A stretch of DNA of 64,000 nt from Rhizobium sp. 007 (GTDB lineage Bacteria > Pseudomonadota > Alphaproteobacteria > Rhizobiales > Rhizobiaceae). The notes beneath the pieces are model-generated. The model had not been told where the DNA came from, made no database searches, and worked only from the letters and a program-made list of their open reading frames with translations. Shown one piece after another: positions 8,651-16,233 of this stretch; positions within the stretch are counted from its first letter, which is position 1, and every line of letters begins with the position of its first letter. Made by a program: the position numbers and the translations under genes. The stretch is from positions 2,213,230 to 2,277,229 of the forward strand of contig NZ_CP064188.1 in NCBI RefSeq assembly GCF_015353075.1. The letters run 5' to 3'.

Positions 8651-10754
8651 CTAAGCTGCTCCTGCGGTGTGTCCGCTTAGCAATTGCGCGTTCTTAAGGT
8701 CTGGCAGTGCCGTACCCTCTGTGAAACTTTCACAAATTTTGGCAAGCTGTTCACGCGCGGAACCTTCGTTGTCAATCCGGGCAAGGCTCGTTGCTGCCCT
8801 CAGTTCCCAAAAGCGTGCGCCCTGTGCTCGGGCAGTGGCCAGCGACTCGCCGAAGCGCTCCGCAGCCATCGTTTTCCGTTCGGGATCGATTTGCAGCATG
8901 GCCTCTCCCTGAAGACGGAAACCTCGGCCGCGAACCAACGCTCATTGGTACGTTCGATGACCTGCTGTGCTTCCACAAGGAGGGCAAGGGCCGCACCCGG
9001 ATGTCCGGCTTTAATGTCGCTTGAACCGCCGAGAAGTACGGCGACATGTACTTCGCCCCGGTGCGACGCCACTCTTCGATACCCCTCAACAAATCGGATC
9101 TGCCACGATCTGTTTCGCCCTCCTCGGCAATTGCCCAGGCCTGCAGGATCATTGCTCCTGCTTGCCAAAAGCGAAATCCGGCCTCTTCTGATATTTCCAG
9201 GAGTTCACAGGCCCGACTTTTCACAGCCTCCCGATTGCCGAGTATCTGATGGACAACGCCACCGAAAAACAAAGGCAGAGCGAGACTGTTGCGGTGTCCT
9301 AAGCTTCTCGCTTCCCGCACCGCTTCATCATTGGCCGCAATCGCCTGATCGGGCAAACCAAGCGGCAATAGAGTGCGGGCAAGATAATCGAGACAGACGA
9401 CGCGGGGGTCAAAGGCATACACGAATGCTTCAGACCGATGTTCCTGCGGGTCATAAAGTGACAGCGCTTCCTTCAAATGGGCGCGAGCACGCAAAAATTC
9501 GCCTGCGGGAAGCGCGCTGACACCCGCTGCCCGATGGGCGAAGAAAGACAGGCCCCGGTCATTGTTGTGACCGGCCAGCTCCAGCAGCTTGTCGGCGGCG
9601 CGACGTGCCTCAGCAAGCTCGGCCGCATAGAGATGGTAGAGGCAGAGGCCGTAGAGAACCGGGAACAGCTGGCGCACCTCACCAAGCTCATCGCACAGCT
9701 CGTGGGCCCGCAGGTACGCCGCTCCTGTTTCCGGCGCGGCAAAGCCATGCGCTGCCACTTGCGCGCTGCCGAGCGCTACCTGAATCGCTAGTTCTCGCCG
9801 CGATCGCTCCTGGGAAGGCGGCAGAGCCGCCAATCCGTTCAGGGCATTTTGGAACCGAACAAGCGCTTCCGATATCGAGGAGCGCGAAAGCGCACGCCGA
9901 CCGGCCAATTCGTTATACTCGACGGCCTTGTCTAAAAGAGAGGCCTGGTTGAAATGATGCGCAAGCAACTCAGGCTCAGCTTCCACCTTTTCAGGAAAGC
10001 TTTCCTCCATGATGTGCGCAATTCGCGCGTGTAACTGTTGGCGTCGGCTTAATAAAAGGCTCCCGTAAGCGGCATCTTGAACCAATGCGTGTTTGAAGGC
10101 GTAGCTGACATCGCCGCCTCCACCACGGCGGAATACCAGGCCTGCAGCCACAAGCTGGTCAGTCGCCCTCTCCAGCTCGGGTTCTGCCAGCCCAGCGGCA
10201 GCAGCCAGCAATTCGTGACTGCCAGCGGAGGCAAGGGGCCCGACAGTTTGTAATCGTCGCCTGTGTCGCTAAGCATGCCTGATTCCAAGATGACCTTGGT
10301 CAATTCCTCGATGAAAAGCGGCACGCCCTCGGTTTTTGAATGAATTTGGTCGAGAACCGAGGGTGGAAGACGCTTTCCTCCTGTCATGACCATGATAATC
10401 GAGGCCGCCTGCGGGATCGAGATGGGTGGAAAAGCCAGTAGAACCCACCAGGTCGACGAACATCACTGTCAGCTGGCGTCTTTCCGCCTCCCGGGGACGC
10501 GCGGACAATGGTTGGTGGCGAGGAGGAACGGCGGTCAAATCCGCCTCACGACGCAGACGCGAGGCCCCTTGGCCGTCATCAAGTCCAGCAATTGCTTCGA
10601 GTATTTTCTTTCTGTGCGCGAGGGCGGCCACCCCGATCTCTTTAAGGTCGTCGGAGGTCAGCTTTGGCAGCATCTCCGCGTCAATCGCATTGATCTCGAA
10701 GGCCGAGGCATACTGCCCGCATCCCAAGCTCTCCAGCCAGGAAGAAATAATCAT
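8651..10754 (-). pseudogene. Degraded SAM / class III adenylate cyclase / ATPase / TPR regulator
   Basis: The remnant of a large signalling gene. It starts well (Shine-Dalgarno GGGAGGGGA, ATG 10754) with a SAM domain (SSWLESLGCGQYASAF...) and the first residues of a cyclase domain (RQLTVMFVDLVGSTGFSTHLDP). It then jumps to the end of an AAA-type ATPase region (LDQIHSKTEGVPLFIEELTKVILESG), so most of the cyclase and ATPase is deleted. A second small deletion with a frame change lies near 10200. After that a long TPR region reads openly (ELLAAAAGLAEPELERATDQL onward) until a frameshift near 9040. A further shift near 8930 leads to the C-terminal part (FWELRAATSLARI) and the stop at 8651. Intact relatives exceed 1,000 residues. 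No functional product is expected. Confidence 0.85.
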
Positions 10755-11047
10755 CGGGGTCCCCTCCCAAGACGACCCTCAAGAAAACACTATACCGCAT
10801 CCACCGGGAAAAAGCATTCGCCATGCAGTGTATACCGACAGTACCGGAGGGGGGTTTAACCACTGGATAGCCGAATCTGATTGGGCGATGCCGGCCCCCT
10901 TCCAGCTTGCTCAGATGAACGGATGCAGCCAGCCCCCGCAGGGTGTGGGCGCAAGATTTCCAGCGGCTTATGACGCAAAAATTTCCGTCTCATCACCGCG
11001 GTAGCTCGCGGCCCTGCTTTGCGGCAAGCGTCCGCTTGCGCAATGAA

Positions 11048-11079
11048 AAGCCCGGCGCGGGAGGAGGTGCGCCGGGCTT
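11048..11079. terminator. GC-rich hairpin
   Basis: AAGCCCGGCGC at 11048-11058 pairs perfectly with GCGCCGGGCTT at 11069-11079, an 11-bp stem around a 10-base loop. The T-tract is short on either strand (CTTCGATAA or CTTTTCATT). It is a possible bidirectional terminator in the non-coding stretch; no gene is clearly tied to it. Confidence 0.5.
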
Positions 11080-11226
11080 CGATAATGACTGGCAGCTTGG
11101 GAGGAGGAGCGCTGCCCGTCGGACCGAAGCGGCTCGGGAGGAGGGTGAATCGCTTCGGATCATCAGAAGGTAATGCTGCAACGCAGCAAATTCAAGCCCG
11201 TATATCGATGTTTCCTACCTTAAACG

Positions 11227-11562
11227 TCAAACAGCAAAAGGGCCGGGCGAGCCCGGCCCTCCGACCATTCGCTCTGGATCGGACTCGAGCCCGGATGCCG
11301 AAGGGACCGCCGTCAGCCTCTTGCGGATAAGCGCTTTCGGAAGGTCGACGATCCGTGGAGCGAAGTTCGGCACCAGATTCAAGAGCCACTTGCCGATGGT
11401 GACCCGTTGTCGACGTCCCTCCTGCGACGGCGGCTTCCATTGGCGACGCGGCATGTGGTGTGCCACCACCAGCTCGCCTTCGTTCGCCTGCCTGAAGAAA
11501 TACTGCTTTTCTTTCCTATTTCCCGCTCTAGCGCCAAAAGCCGCCGGTCTTTCCTTGATCAT
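11227..11562 (-). CDS. Doubtful small hypothetical protein
   Basis: A 111-residue open frame beginning MIKERPAAFGARAG and containing a basic stretch and GKWLLNLVPNFAPRIVDLPKALI. I recognise no family. The ribosome site is weak, and the last dozen codons run through the terminator-like hairpin at 11239-11260, which argues against it. It is listed only because the region otherwise has no gene. Confidence 0.2.
   Translation of the reverse strand: MIKERPAAFGARAGNRKEKQYFFRQANEGELVVAHHMPRRQWKPPSQEGRRQRVTIGKWLLNLVPNFAPRIVDLPKALIRKRLTAVPSASGLESDPERMVGGPGSPGPFAV
11239..11260 (-). terminator. Strong intrinsic-terminator-like hairpin
   Basis: AGGGCCGGGC at 11239-11248 and GCCCGGCCCT at 11251-11260 form a 10-bp perfect stem with a two-base loop. 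On the minus strand the stem is followed by TTTTGCTGTTT. It looks like a Rho-independent terminator for transcription coming leftward from the fic side. Confidence 0.6.
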
Positions 11563-11707
11563 CGGTGGCTTCGGCCTGTTTGTCGCGCCGGCCGTCTTGC
11601 CGCACTACCTGGGCGCGTCCTGTATACCTGAAAAATTCACGGCGCTCTCCGCGCGCCTAACCCTGGGGAGTCCCCCAGACCCCCCAGCCTACCGGCAAAA
11701 TCGCGGC

Positions 11708-11763
11708 GTACCCCAGGGGGCTTTCTGCCCCCTGCCCCCGAGGATAATTCGAAAAGGGTTAGG
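11708..11763 (+). repeat. Left inverted repeat flanking the Fic module
   Basis: An imperfect copy of the sequence at 12786-12841 in opposite orientation. The shared core runs from GTACC through a hairpin to CGAGGATAATTCGAAAAGGG and TTAGG. It contains the stem CAGGGGGC/GCCCCCTG (11714-11734) with loop TTTCT. The last bases overlap the stop codon of fic. Confidence 0.8.
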
Positions 11764-11766
11764 ATG
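11753..11766 (+). repeat. 14-base direct repeat, copy 1
   Basis: AAAGGGTTAGGATG, exactly repeated at 12663-12676. The two copies bracket the fic and antitoxin genes in the same orientation, and copy 1 covers the fic stop codon. Confidence 0.75.
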
Positions 11767-12346
11767 AGGGTTCGGTGATGATGTCGAGGATCAGGGCCGC
11801 CAGCGGCGCTTCGGAGCCCGCAAAGCTCTCGATCATGGCATCGAGGACGCGATCGCGGTCAAGCGCCTCTTCATTGAAGGGAAGGCCAACGTGCTCGGCC
11901 AGGACCGCGAGCAACGTCAGCTGCGTGCGGCCGTTGCCTTCGCGGAAAGGATGGACCGCGTTGATCTCGGCTAGCAGATGTGCGGCTTGGGCCGCGAATT
12001 CGGCGGGCGCCAGGCCTTCGAAATAATTGGCATTCGCCAAGAACTGAAACGCCTGGCCCAGCTGGGCGTGGATGTGCTCGGGGTAGCAGAACCAGTTGCC
12101 GCCCTTCCCGATCCGGATCGTGCGGATCTCGCCGGCCCAATCGTAAACATCCTGGAAGAGGTGGTGATGAAGCGCCAGATAATGCGCGACGTCGAGATTT
12201 CCGGCCGGCCAGGCTTCGTCGGAGCGAATGACGAACATGGCGGTCTCGAACTCGTCCAGCTCGTCCTGGTCAGTCAGATCCAGCTTGTTGCGGAGCACAG
12301 TCGTGCCCGGATAACAGAGGGGATCGGATTCGGCGGTATAGACCAA
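11759..12346 (-). CDS. fic: Fic family protein, toxin-like AMPylase
   Basis: A 195-residue single-domain Fic protein. The core motif HPFREGNGRT (near residue 130) is complete, with the catalytic His and the phosphate-binding loop. A beta-hairpin flap segment (RIGKGGNWFCYPEHI) precedes it. Fic enzymes transfer AMP from ATP to hydroxyl side chains; small bacterial members such as VbhT and FicT target gyrase or topoisomerase IV. The best start is TTG at 12346, three bases after the upstream small gene; later ATGs would remove the conserved N-terminal helix. The C-terminus ends inside the flanking repeat. It is predicted to be toxic when not held by the adjacent antitoxin. Confidence 0.9.
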   Translation of the reverse strand: MVYTAESDPLCYPGTTVLRNKLDLTDQDELDEFETAMFVIRSDEAWPAGNLDVAHYLALHHHLFQDVYDWAGEIRTIRIGKGGNWFCYPEHIHAQLGQAFQFLANANYFEGLAPAEFAAQAAHLLAEINAVHPFREGNGRTQLTLLAVLAEHVGLPFNEEALDRDRVLDAMIESFAGSEAPLAALILDIITEPSS

Positions 12347-12349
12347 TGC

Positions 12350-12550
12350 TTAGGCGGACTTGCGAGCGAACTGCGCGCGGATAGCCTGGCGGCGTTCCTC
12401 GGCCGGCTGGTCCTTGGTCTGGGCGAGGATCTTGCGCATGCGCGGGCTGAGCACGAGACCTTCAACGGCACTGATCTTCTCGGCACGCGCCTGCGAAAGG
12501 CGGCCGGTCTTGGCGTTGCGGTTTAGTTTGGGCGTTTTGAGAGTGTTCAT
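12350..12550 (-). CDS. Fic-associated antitoxin, VbhA-like
   Basis: A 66-residue basic protein encoded directly upstream of fic with a three-base gap, the usual order of a class I Fic antitoxin and toxin. The middle reads KISAVEGLVLSPRM. Known antitoxins carry an inhibitory helix with (S/T)xxxE(G/N); here the Ser sits one residue closer to the EG pair, so the motif is shifted or the Ile/Ser replaces the usual residue. It should block the Fic active site by binding it. Its identity rests mainly on gene context, size and the EG-containing segment. No clear Shine-Dalgarno precedes the ATG. Confidence 0.7.
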   Translation of the reverse strand: MNTLKTPKLNRNAKTGRLSQARAEKISAVEGLVLSPRMRKILAQTKDQPAEERRQAIRAQFARKSA

Positions 12551-12641
12551 GAATCAGAACCTATCACGTCCTTATGGCAGGCGCCAAAAGGATTCCGCTT
12601 GGCAAGCCTCGGCCGGCGTGATTCACTGCGGGCACGGTACA

Positions 12642-12742
12642 GGCTGGGAAGCCGATGACCGTAAAGGGTTAGGATGCCATCATGGAAAAGTGGTGGCATC
12701 CGCCATTCAGGCGCGCTTCAAACGCGTTTAGCCTTCCCAGCC
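12642..12742. repeat. Nested inverted repeats upstream of the Fic antitoxin
   Basis: Outer arms GGCTGGGAAG (12642-12651) and CTTCCCAGCC (12733-12742) are perfect 10-bp complements. Inside lie GGATGCCA (12672-12679) and TGGCATCC (12694-12701), an 8-bp stem with a 14-base loop. The element sits about 90-190 bases upstream of the antitoxin start. It could be a structured RNA leader, an operator region or a mobile-element end. Confidence 0.6.
12663..12676 (+). repeat. 14-base direct repeat, copy 2
   Basis: Second exact copy of AAAGGGTTAGGATG. With copy 1 at 11753 it brackets an interval of about 900 bases that contains only fic and its antitoxin. It may be a duplication left by insertion, or part of a dispersed repeat. 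Confidence 0.75.
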
Positions 12743-12785
12743 GACCTGTCTCCCGTTTTCCAGGTAAAACCTCTTAAAAAACGCC

Positions 12786-12841
12786 CCTAACCCTTTTCGA
12801 AATATCCTCGGCGGTGTGGGGGCAGACAGCCCCCACGGTAC
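12786..12841 (-). repeat. Right inverted repeat flanking the Fic module
   Basis: The reverse complement matches 11708-11763 over about 55 bases with a few changes. The hairpin here is GTGGGGGC/GCCCCCAC. The two outer base pairs differ from the left copy (CA/TG there), yet pairing is kept in both, so the changes are compensatory. That suggests the hairpin itself is under selection. Confidence 0.8.
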
Positions 12842-13192
12842 ATTCGGCATTATGAGAAATGCGTTCGGTGTTTGCACGAGCCCGGGATCTCGATCTCGAC
12901 CTGGTCGACCCGATCCTGGTTGGGCTGACTACCTTGTAGCGGCCGATCAGGGGGAAGGTTTCGGTCGCGCGCCGGTGTCCCGGCCCTCACGGCCACCCTT
13001 GAGGTTGGTGATGCGGATATTTGTCGCCGGCAGCCGCGAGGGCGCGTTCCAGATCCTCGTACTACTTGCCGCCAAGTTCGCGCCGGCAGAACTTGAGGGG
13101 GCGGAATGCTCGGCTTGAGGCCGTTGGCCTCGTCGATGCGGAAGCGCCGTGTGGCACCTCTCGGCGCGCCTTGGCAACAGACTTCGATTGAT

Positions 13193-13202
13193 ATACTAGT
13201 AT
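13193..13202. promoter_or_regulatory. Candidate GntR operator
   Basis: The perfect palindrome ATACTAGTAT lies about 30 bases before the GntR start, in an AT-rich patch. FCD-type GntR proteins bind short palindromes with TAT/ATA-type half sites, so autoregulation is plausible. It is not conserved at the other GntR loci in the window. Confidence 0.35.
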
Positions 13203-13229
13203 GCACACGAAGTCATATTCAGGCAGTCC

Positions 13230-13952
13230 ATGCGGCAGGCGTCCAGTTCCGAAGCGATCGATTTTCCGGCTCTTTTGGAAAGACCGGCGAAGCTTCGCCG
13301 CGTAACGGCGGCGGATGCGATTTTCGAGAGCCTTCATGCCGACATCGTTTCGCTGCGCATGCCGCCAGGAATTGCGCTTCACGAAAAGCGCGTCGCCGAG
13401 GAATTCGGCGTCAGCCGCACGCCGGTGCGTGAAGCGCTGCTTCGTCTTGCCGAAGGCGGGCTCGTCGAGATTTATCCGCAGTCCGGCACCGTCGTTTCGC
13501 GTATCCCCGTATCGGCAATCCCGGAAGCGGTTGTCGTTCGCAAAGCACTGGAAGGCACGACCGTCGAGAGTGCCGCCAGAATGGCCAAGCCGCACCACAT
13601 TGCCCGGCTCGATGCCATCATCTCCCGGCAGGAAGCGCTTGCCGCCCTCGGCGACGTGTCGAGCTTCCATGAAGAAGACGAGGCCTTTCACGAGGTGATA
13701 ACCCAGATCGCCGGCTATCCCGGTATCTGGACCATCCTGAAAACGGTCAAGGTGCAGATCGACCGAGCCCGGCGGCTGACGCTTCCAGCCTTGGGCCGCA
13801 TGGATAATGTGGTTCCCGAACACTGTGCTATCCGCGATGCGATCGCAGCCCACGATGCGGAAGCCGCCCGCAACGCCATGCTTCACCATCTGAGCGCCGT
13901 CATCCCCGATGTCGCGGAGCTTCGAACACGTTATCCCGATTATTTCTGCTGA
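13230..13952 (+). CDS. GntR family transcriptional regulator, FCD type
   Basis: A 240-residue regulator with an N-terminal winged helix-turn-helix (IFESLHADIVSLRMPPGIALHEKRVAEEFGVSRTPVREALLRL region, about residues 30-75) and a C-terminal all-helical FCD ligand domain (from about residue 105), in which the Asp/His residues of the metal site are expected. It lies 47 bases upstream of mannonate dehydratase on the same strand. This makes it the likely hexuronate-responsive repressor of that gene, comparable in role to UxuR. The ligand is inferred. Confidence 0.88.
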   Translation: MRQASSSEAIDFPALLERPAKLRRVTAADAIFESLHADIVSLRMPPGIALHEKRVAEEFGVSRTPVREALLRLAEGGLVEIYPQSGTVVSRIPVSAIPEAVVVRKALEGTTVESAARMAKPHHIARLDAIISRQEALAALGDVSSFHEEDEAFHEVITQIAGYPGIWTILKTVKVQIDRARRLTLPALGRMDNVVPEHCAIRDAIAAHDAEAARNAMLHHLSAVIPDVAELRTRYPDYFC

Positions 13953-13999
13953 AGCAGCCGGCAGAATCCATAAGCAACGAGACAGCAAGGAGGAAACAG

Positions 14000-15187
14000 A
14001 TGCGGCAAGGTTGGAGATGGTTTGGGCCCGAGGCTCCCGTCACCCTGGACGATGTACGCCAGACGGGCGCGACGAACATCGTTTCCTCGCTGCATCAGGT
14101 TCCGATCGGCCGCGCCTGGACGCAAAGCGAAGTCAGCGAACGCAAGGCCATGATCGAAACCACGCCGCCCGGCCGCTCGTCCCTCACCTGGTCCGTCGTC
14201 GAGAGCATTCCGATCCCTGATGCAGTCAAGCGCAAGGGCGGCCAGGCCAAGGCCGAAATCGAGGCTTGGATTGCAAGCCTCGAAGCCGTCGCCGCCTGCG
14301 GGATCCCGATCATCTGCTACAACTTCATGCCCGTAGTCGACTGGACACGCACCGAGCTCGATTACGAGATATCGACGGGCGCGACCGCCATGCGCTTCGA
14401 CCACGAACGCTTTGCTGCCTTCGACCTCTTCGTGCTGCAGCGTCCAGGCGCCGAAAAGGAATATTCAGCGGACGACCGGAAACGCGCCCGCGAGGTCTAC
14501 GAGGCTATGCCGGAAGCCGAGATCGCCGAGGTCACCCGTATCATAACCTCAGCCCTGCCCGGCTCGACAACCGAGCCTTTGACCATTCCCGGCTTCCGCG
14601 AAAAGCTTGCCGCCTATGCCGGCATCGACGCCGAAAAGCTCCGCCAGCACCTCATCGAATTCCTTCAGGCCGTCACACCTGCCGCCGAAGCGCGCGGCGT
14701 CAAGCTGACGCTCCATCCGGACGATCCGCCGCGTTCGCTCTTCGGCCTGCCGCGCATTGCCTCGACGGCAGATGACTACGCTGCCCTTTTCGAGGCCGTA
14801 CCATCAAAGGCCAACGGCATGTGCTACTGCACCGGCAGCCTCGGCGTGCGTGCCGACAACGACCTGCCGGCGATCGCCCGACGCTTTGCCTCGCGCATCT
14901 ACTTCGCGCATCTGCGCGCCACCAAGCGTGAAGGCGACGGCCGCTCCTTCCATGAAAGCGCACATCTGGAAGGTGATGTCGATATGGTCGCGGTTCTCAA
15001 GGAACTCGTGGCCGAGGACCGCAAGCGCGGCCCGAAAGACGAAATCGTGTTTCGCTCCGACCATGGTCACCGTATGCTGGATGATCTGAACAAGACCGTC
15101 ACGCCAGGCTATCCCGCGATCGGCCGCATGCGCGGACTGGCGGAACTGCGCGGCATCCTGCACGCGCTCGGTGCCAAACCATCCTGA
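14000..15187 (+). CDS. uxuA: Mannonate dehydratase
   Basis: A 395-residue UxuA that converts D-mannonate to 2-keto-3-deoxy-D-gluconate in glucuronate catabolism. Typical family segments are WRWFGPEAPVTLDDVRQTGA at the N-terminus, PIICYNFMPVVDWTRT, LTLHPDDPPRSLFGLPRI, MCYCTGSLG with the metal-binding Cys/His region, and FRSDHGHRMLDD near the C-terminus. The length matches the family. The start follows a GGAGGAA site. No fructuronate reductase (uxuB) is adjacent; one of the Gfo/Idh dehydrogenases nearby could supply a related redox step, but that is speculative. Confidence 0.95.
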   Translation: MRQGWRWFGPEAPVTLDDVRQTGATNIVSSLHQVPIGRAWTQSEVSERKAMIETTPPGRSSLTWSVVESIPIPDAVKRKGGQAKAEIEAWIASLEAVAACGIPIICYNFMPVVDWTRTELDYEISTGATAMRFDHERFAAFDLFVLQRPGAEKEYSADDRKRAREVYEAMPEAEIAEVTRIITSALPGSTTEPLTIPGFREKLAAYAGIDAEKLRQHLIEFLQAVTPAAEARGVKLTLHPDDPPRSLFGLPRIASTADDYAALFEAVPSKANGMCYCTGSLGVRADNDLPAIARRFASRIYFAHLRATKREGDGRSFHESAHLEGDVDMVAVLKELVAEDRKRGPKDEIVFRSDHGHRMLDDLNKTVTPGYPAIGRMRGLAELRGILHALGAKPS

Positions 15188-15269
15188 TCGTGAGAGAGCC
15201 CTCCAGGCCCGCCATTCCGATTTTCGGAGGTTGCTTTTCCTCGTTTTGTCTCACCGGAATTTCGGCTCG

Positions 15270-15749
15270 ATGAAAGCGGGAAATTTTTGCGGGTCATATA
15301 GCTCTTCCGGCTATGCGGGCGCCTCGGTCATTGACTACGATCTCGATTACTTTGTTGAGGCAGCTTCTGTCGATTTTGCCAATGGAAAAGCTGTTTGCGA
15401 CCATCGCGCCCTATCCGTCCGCTATCCCGTAGACCTTGAAAACCGATACAGTCGCCACTGGCCACCCTTCCTGTTGGATCTAATGCCACAAGGACATGCG
15501 CGCCGGAAACTTGCCGAACACCTTGAGCCGAACGACGCTTCGCGCGAAGCCGATCTTCCCCTCCTGCTCCGGGCGGCGACCGGAGGGATTGGCAATATTC
15601 GCATCAAAGAAGCGGCTGATGCCGAAGCGGCTCGTCTACGTGAGGTTCAACGCCAGGGCGTGACCGAGAACGACATTCTCGAGCGTACCGATCACTTCAT
15701 GGCGCGATGCGCTGAGATTGCCGACGGCGTTTTGGCAACCAGTTCATGA
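15270..15749 (+). pseudogene. hipA-like toxin kinase, N-terminal fragment
   Basis: About 160 residues corresponding to the N-terminal part of a HipA-family kinase: a beta-rich N1 region (AGASVIDYDLDYFVEAASV), then HWPPFLLDLMPQGHARRKL and LLLRAATGGIGNIRIKEA, which is the usual HipA pattern. It stops after VLATSS. The kinase core with the catalytic Asp and ATP-binding residues is missing; intact HipA is about 420 residues. It is followed after 21 bases by a HipB-like gene, the reverse of the usual hipB-hipA order. Confidence 0.75.
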
Positions 15750-15770
15750 TGCCGGCAAGGAACTGATCAT

Positions 15771-16079
15771 ATGGCTCGATGGAAGAAGCCGAGCAAAGAG
15801 GAAGTCCGGGAACTGCGCCAAATCTTGGCGGAGCGCGCGCGCCATGGCGCGCTGCGCCTGCCTGGCGCGGCGCTCGAAATCCGCAAGAGCATCGGCATGA
15901 CGCAGGAGGCGTTCGCCAAGACGCTCGGGCTTACCCGCCGACAGGTTGCCGAAATCGAAACCGGCACAGGTAACCCGACTCTAGAGACGCTAGACAAGAT
16001 CGGCAGGCTATTCGGCTTCGCTGTTGGATTTGTACCGAAAACGCCGCGCGACGATGAGCCAGGATCACCCCTGGGGTAA
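15771..16079 (+). CDS. XRE family regulator, HipB-like
   Basis: A 102-residue DNA-binding protein with a helix-turn-helix of the XRE type (IRKSIGMTQEAFAKTLGLTRRQVAEIETGTGNPTLETLDKIG region, residues about 38-80). The basic N-terminus is MARWKKPSKEEVRELR. AAGGAA precedes the ATG. It resembles the antitoxin of HipAB pairs. Its only nearby partner is the truncated hipA fragment upstream, so it looks like an orphan antitoxin or a retained small regulator. Confidence 0.8.
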   Translation: MARWKKPSKEEVRELRQILAERARHGALRLPGAALEIRKSIGMTQEAFAKTLGLTRRQVAEIETGTGNPTLETLDKIGRLFGFAVGFVPKTPRDDEPGSPLG

Positions 16080-16233
16080 AGCCTGGTTCAGGAACCGACT
16101 GTTAGCGCACCCCGACTGTCTGCCCATTTGGCAGCCGCTCATGTGCGTCCTGCCCGGACAGGAGAGCCAATCGGAATCCCTGCCGAAAGGCTGGAGAAGG
16201 TGGGCGTTGAATCCAGAGCCCTTGACCATCCCG

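Larger units (their letters stand above)
10755..11758. other. Gene-poor stretch with two hairpins
   Basis: About 1 kb between the decayed cyclase and the fic gene. It holds two strong GC hairpins (listed separately), a weak minus-strand open frame at 11227-11562 and a GC-rich run just before the fic-flanking repeat. I see no recognisable protein domain, RNA gene or insertion-sequence end here. It reads as decayed intergenic DNA next to accessory genes. Confidence 0.6.
12551..13229. other. Non-coding stretch between Fic antitoxin and GntR gene
   Basis: It contains a nested inverted repeat (12642-12742), the second direct-repeat copy, the right inverted repeat (12786-12841) and a 10-bp palindrome before the GntR gene. 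Between 12842 and 13190 I find no convincing gene; the frames there have odd, proline- and arginine-rich composition and no family I can name. Confidence 0.55.

Noticed and set aside
11227..11562. Possible conserved protein in the gap before fic
   Set aside because: It is kept only as a doubtful feature because its end coincides with a terminator hairpin and it has no recognisable family.
12842..13190. Minus-strand frames before the GntR gene as remnants of a conjugation gene
   Set aside because: Composition is odd, but no motif identifies a relaxase, primase or transfer protein, so I do not assign an origin.
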